A stretch of 34,723 nucleotides of DNA from CAYXZO01 sp964469505 (lineage in GTDB: Bacteria > Fidelibacterota > UBA8477 > JABMPR01). Shown here in pieces: positions 32,321-34,723 of the stretch; position 1 is the first letter of the stretch; the number at the start of each line of letters is the position of its first letter. The position numbers and the translations under genes are program-made. Location: positions 1 through 34,723 of the forward strand of contig CAYXZO010000024.1 of the NCBI GenBank assembly GCA_964469505.1, given 5' to 3'. Under the pieces are notes generated by a model, which was given only the letters and a program-made list of their open reading frames with translations, did no database searches and was not told where the DNA came from.

Positions 32321-32360
32321 AACTGTAGCGAAAGAACCCGGTTAAGAAAGGAGAATCGGC

Positions 32361-33257
32361 GTGCGCTTACATCGAATTTCCCGTAATCCCATCTTTCAAG
32401 CTGATCCGCGTCATCCCTGGGAGGCGGCGGCCGTCTTCAATGCTGCCGCTGTTTATGAAAAAGGACTATTTCACATGATATACCGCGCCACGGATATAGG
32501 CGGCCACGAGCGCTTCGGGGAATATCATAATGCTCTGGGCTACGCCGTCAGTAAAGATCTGCGGAACTGGCATCGCCTGGCGGAACCGGTGCTTAAGCCT
32601 GAAGTTCCCCAGGAATTGCGAGGACCGGAAGATCCCCGCATCGTGAAATTAGGCGATTTGTATTACATGACTTACACCGGTTTCGGTGGACGCTTCCCGG
32701 GTGATTACCGCATATGTCTGGCGGTGAGTCCGGATTTAATCCATTGGGAACGACGGGGAGTGCTCCTGGACGAACCCAACAAAAACTCTGCCTTTTTCCC
32801 CCGTCGCTTTGGTAACCGCTATTTCTTACTGCATCGCCGTGGGGTTTCCATTTGGTTGGCGGAAACGGAGGATTTCGAACATTTCAAGCACCATACCCCC
32901 ATTCTAGATCCGCGACCAGGCACTTGGGAGGCCTCGAAAGTTGGTATTGCCGGACCACCGGTTCACCACCCCCAGGGTTGGTTACTGATTTATCATGCCG
33001 TGGACGAAAACAACGTTTACCGTTTAGGAGCGGCTCTGCTAGACGCTAACGCTCCACACCGGGTGCTGGCTCGCCATCCCCAACCTTTGCTGGAACCAAA
33101 GTATGAGTGGGAGCGGAGAGGCTACGTGGATAACGTTGTTTTCAGTTGCGCCACCCTAGAGGTTGGAGCGCATTACGTTGTGATCTACGCCGGAGCGGAT
33201 ACCGCCATTGGTGCGGCTTATATCCGGCGGGAGGAGGTCTGGTTCCCCGTGGGGTGA
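32361..33257 (+). CDS. GH130 beta-mannoside phosphorylase
   Basis: A 298-residue cytoplasmic five-bladed beta-propeller enzyme. Family members split beta-mannosyl linkages with phosphate, giving mannose 1-phosphate. The signature RGPEDPRI carries the catalytic Asp (D91). Other family landmarks are HRRGVSIWLAETEDFEHF, GIAGPPVHHPQGWLLIYHAVD, YRLGAALLDANAPHRVLAR and a late YVDNVVFSCATL. Length suits the shorter GH130 groups (GH130_2 and relatives) rather than GH130_1. Whether the linkage is beta-1,4 or beta-1,2, and whether the acceptor is mannose, glucose or GlcNAc, is not readable. AAGGAG (32347-32352) precedes GTG 32361. A hydrolytic GH130 variant is possible, and the phosphate-binding residues should be checked. 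Confidence 0.88.
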   Translation: MRLHRISRNPIFQADPRHPWEAAAVFNAAAVYEKGLFHMIYRATDIGGHERFGEYHNALGYAVSKDLRNWHRLAEPVLKPEVPQELRGPEDPRIVKLGDLYYMTYTGFGGRFPGDYRICLAVSPDLIHWERRGVLLDEPNKNSAFFPRRFGNRYFLLHRRGVSIWLAETEDFEHFKHHTPILDPRPGTWEASKVGIAGPPVHHPQGWLLIYHAVDENNVYRLGAALLDANAPHRVLARHPQPLLEPKYEWERRGYVDNVVFSCATLEVGAHYVVIYAGADTAIGAAYIRREEVWFPVG

Positions 33258-34480
33258 AAGCATCCCGGAGCCGCCACTACCCCTGGCTACTTGTGCTTTT
33301 GGCTGGGATTGTTCTAGCATCGGTTTCGCAAGCTCAGCCTATCCGCAGCGACGATTTTCAACTACCGCCTCTGAACCTGCAGCACATTCTGAGTTTGGTG
33401 GATAGTACTAGTGTCAAGGGTACTAAAGTGTTTTTTCCATACGTATATGCTGAAGCCCCCACCTACGCCCCCCAGGGCGCCCCGGGCGAAGGAGACGGCT
33501 GCGTGGACGATGCCGGCCGTTTGCTGGTGGTCCTGGCGCGAGAATACAAGCTAAACCCTTCCCCGAATTTAGCGCGAGTGGTGAAGGGATTAACCGGGTT
33601 CCTGTTGCAGATGAATCGTGAAGATGGATTGTGGTACAACTTTATTTTTGCCGATGGTACCATAAACACCACTGCACCTACTAGTTGGGCTGAATGTGGT
33701 TGGTGGGCAGCCAGGGGGATGTGGGGCCTGGCGGAGGTGACTCGACTGGTTGTTGAAGGCGACTCTGAGCTCACACTTACCAGCGATATCCATGGGGCTT
33801 TAATGCGCAGCGTTGCGGCTCTAGCTCGACGGCTGGAATCAGCACCCCTTCCACCGGATCAAAGTGCCGCTTTCGTGATTGCCCTGGCCGCCATACCGCT
33901 AGAATCGGCGCCGTCGGTGGATTTGCTCATGGGCAAATTGGCGGATAGGGTGCTGGCGGCCCAGTTCCGCCAAGCCGATCATGTGCTTAACGGCATGTTC
34001 TTCTGCTGGAAAAATCAGTGGCATTTTTGGGGTAACCACCAATCCCTGGCCTTGGTTTTGGCCGCCGAACGGCTAAAAGAGCCCCGCTACCTGGCGGCGG
34101 TACGTCTATGGGCTACCCACTTTGTGCCTTATCTACTGCAGACGAATTTCTGTGCCGAAATCGAAGTATTCCGCGATGGTACCTTCCGTCGCCGGGATTT
34201 TCCGCAAATCGCCTACGGCGCCGCCTGCCTGGTGGAAGGTTTAGCAGCCTTAGCCCAAGTCACAGGTGAGGAGCAATTCCGAGTTCAAGCTTTCCGGGTC
34301 TGGCAATGGTTCCAGGGACGCAACGCCGGGGGAGTGCCCATGTATGATCCCTCTACCGGCCGGGTCTGGGATGGCATCGACGGGCGGGGGCAAGTGAACA
34401 GGAACGCCGGCGCCGAATCCACTATTGAAACCCTACTAGCTTTGCAAGCTATGTATCGTCTGAAAAAGACGCGGCACTAG
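33254..34480 (+). CDS. Secreted (alpha/alpha)-barrel-like protein, possible carbohydrate-active enzyme
   Basis: A 408-residue exported protein. The N-terminus is a signal peptide (basic KASRSRHYP, hydrophobic WLLVLLAGIVLASV, cleavage near SQAQ). The mature sequence has a repeating helix-pair pattern typical of six-hairpin glycosidases. Conserved-looking aromatic/acidic turns are GDGCVDDAGRLLVVLARE, NREDGLWYNFIFADG, SWAECGWWAARGMWGLAE, GMFFCWKNQWHFWGNHQ and NRNAGAESTIETLLAL. I cannot assign a GH, lyase or epimerase family. The acidic pair in CVDDAGR and the Glu in AGAESTIE are candidate catalytic residues. It starts at GTG 33254 in a four-base overlap with the phosphorylase, so it belongs to the operon. 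It is probably periplasmic and acts on the imported oligosaccharide. Confidence 0.75.
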   Translation: MKASRSRHYPWLLVLLAGIVLASVSQAQPIRSDDFQLPPLNLQHILSLVDSTSVKGTKVFFPYVYAEAPTYAPQGAPGEGDGCVDDAGRLLVVLAREYKLNPSPNLARVVKGLTGFLLQMNREDGLWYNFIFADGTINTTAPTSWAECGWWAARGMWGLAEVTRLVVEGDSELTLTSDIHGALMRSVAALARRLESAPLPPDQSAAFVIALAAIPLESAPSVDLLMGKLADRVLAAQFRQADHVLNGMFFCWKNQWHFWGNHQSLALVLAAERLKEPRYLAAVRLWATHFVPYLLQTNFCAEIEVFRDGTFRRRDFPQIAYGAACLVEGLAALAQVTGEEQFRVQAFRVWQWFQGRNAGGVPMYDPSTGRVWDGIDGRGQVNRNAGAESTIETLLALQAMYRLKKTRH

Positions 34481-34489
34481 TCTTTTTTC
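34462..34489 (+). terminator. Weak terminator-like hairpin at the end of the glycan operon
   Basis: AAAAAGAC (34463-34470) pairs with GTCTTTTT (34480-34487) around a nine-base loop, and the T-run is part of the right arm. It spans the stop codon at 34478-34480. The stem has few GC pairs, so termination may be partial. After it, to the window end, no convincing gene is present. Confidence 0.4.
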
Positions 34490-34636
34490 TGGACGCTAGT
34501 GGCTATAAAGTTATCTGGTTCATCCGATCAATGTGTACCTAGCCAGATATGGGGTATAGATCCTGAGCTTGAAATATTTCATATCCCGGAAACTTCGAGG
34601 ATGCTGTCTCTAAACTTTGATCTTGTCGTTAATTCC

Positions 34637-34694
34637 CTCCGTATTTTTGAGAAAGTTGACGTCGCGGTCGGTTTTAAGCGTTGCACCCCGCTCG
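34637..34694. repeat. Copy B of a dispersed intergenic repeat
   Basis: Aligns with 2058-2117 in the same orientation over about 45 bases, with the block TTAAGCGTT followed by CACCC and GCTC in both. It lies in the 243-base tail after the last gene. A 73-codon open frame covers it, but that frame has no ribosome binding site and is best explained as chance. Confidence 0.6.
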
Positions 34695-34723
34695 TTGAAG
34701 AAGAAGGGGTGGGTACATAGGGT

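Noticed and set aside
34499..34720. A 73-codon frame at the window end
   Set aside because: It covers the dispersed repeat, lacks a ribosome binding site, and its sequence is not protein-family-like.

Overview
The window reads as a chromosomal segment of a Gram-negative bacterium from the Fibrobacterota-Chlorobiota-Bacteroidota (FCB) side of the tree, probably an uncultured lineage of the Calditrichota / KSB1 / Neomarinimicrobiota kind. The evidence is indirect: secreted proteins ending in a PNPF-type (type IX secretion-like) C-terminal domain, a TonB-dependent receptor with an N-terminal carboxypeptidase-regulatory domain, a PorV/PorQ-like outer membrane protein, and housekeeping genes (gatC, pyrG, radC). 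No rRNA or tRNA gene was recognised, so the placement is an inference.

Layout. Positions 1-2000 hold a PfkB sugar kinase and a membrane protein/winged-helix regulator pair with a visible promoter-operator. Positions 2000-4400 hold gatC and pyrG. Positions 4400-5400 are a mobile-element island: a small HUH/Y1 transposase inside five palindromic REP-like units. Positions 5800-12200 hold radC, a cobalamin-binding methylmalonyl-CoA mutase subunit overlapping an acyl-CoA carboxylase beta subunit, a TPR protein, a glycosyltransferase, a small secreted protein, a HAD phosphatase and a SpoU methyltransferase. On the minus strand at 12287-13564 lies an octaheme hydroxylamine-oxidoreductase-like cytochrome c with its own terminator. 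Positions 13900-16400 hold a CBS-domain protein, a second HAD phosphatase, a VOC protein and a homocysteine S-methyltransferase.

From 16600 to 34480 runs the most coherent unit: a LacI-family regulator with a near-perfect operator in front of it, then ten same-strand genes, many joined by 4-base stop/start overlaps. They encode a clan GH-A glycosidase, a secreted multi-carbohydrate-binding protein containing an apparently exact 1,046-bp internal duplication, a TonB-dependent receptor, a very large secreted protein, a PorV-like protein, a sugar-binding lipoprotein, two ABC permeases, a GH130 mannoside phosphorylase and a secreted (alpha/alpha)-barrel-like protein. I read this as one glycan-utilisation locus, most likely for a beta-mannan-type oligosaccharide: capture and processing outside the cell, outer-membrane import through the TonB receptor, inner-membrane import by the ABC transporter (its ATPase is not in the window), and phosphorolysis in the cytoplasm. 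It combines a Bacteroidota-style outer membrane receptor with a Thermotoga/Firmicutes-style ABC importer and type IX-like secreted proteins.

Non-coding structure includes period-7 degenerate repeats at 2180-2311, a roughly 45-bp dispersed repeat shared by 2058-2117 and 34637-34694, the REP cluster, and a 13-bp perfect hairpin just before the TonB receptor gene.
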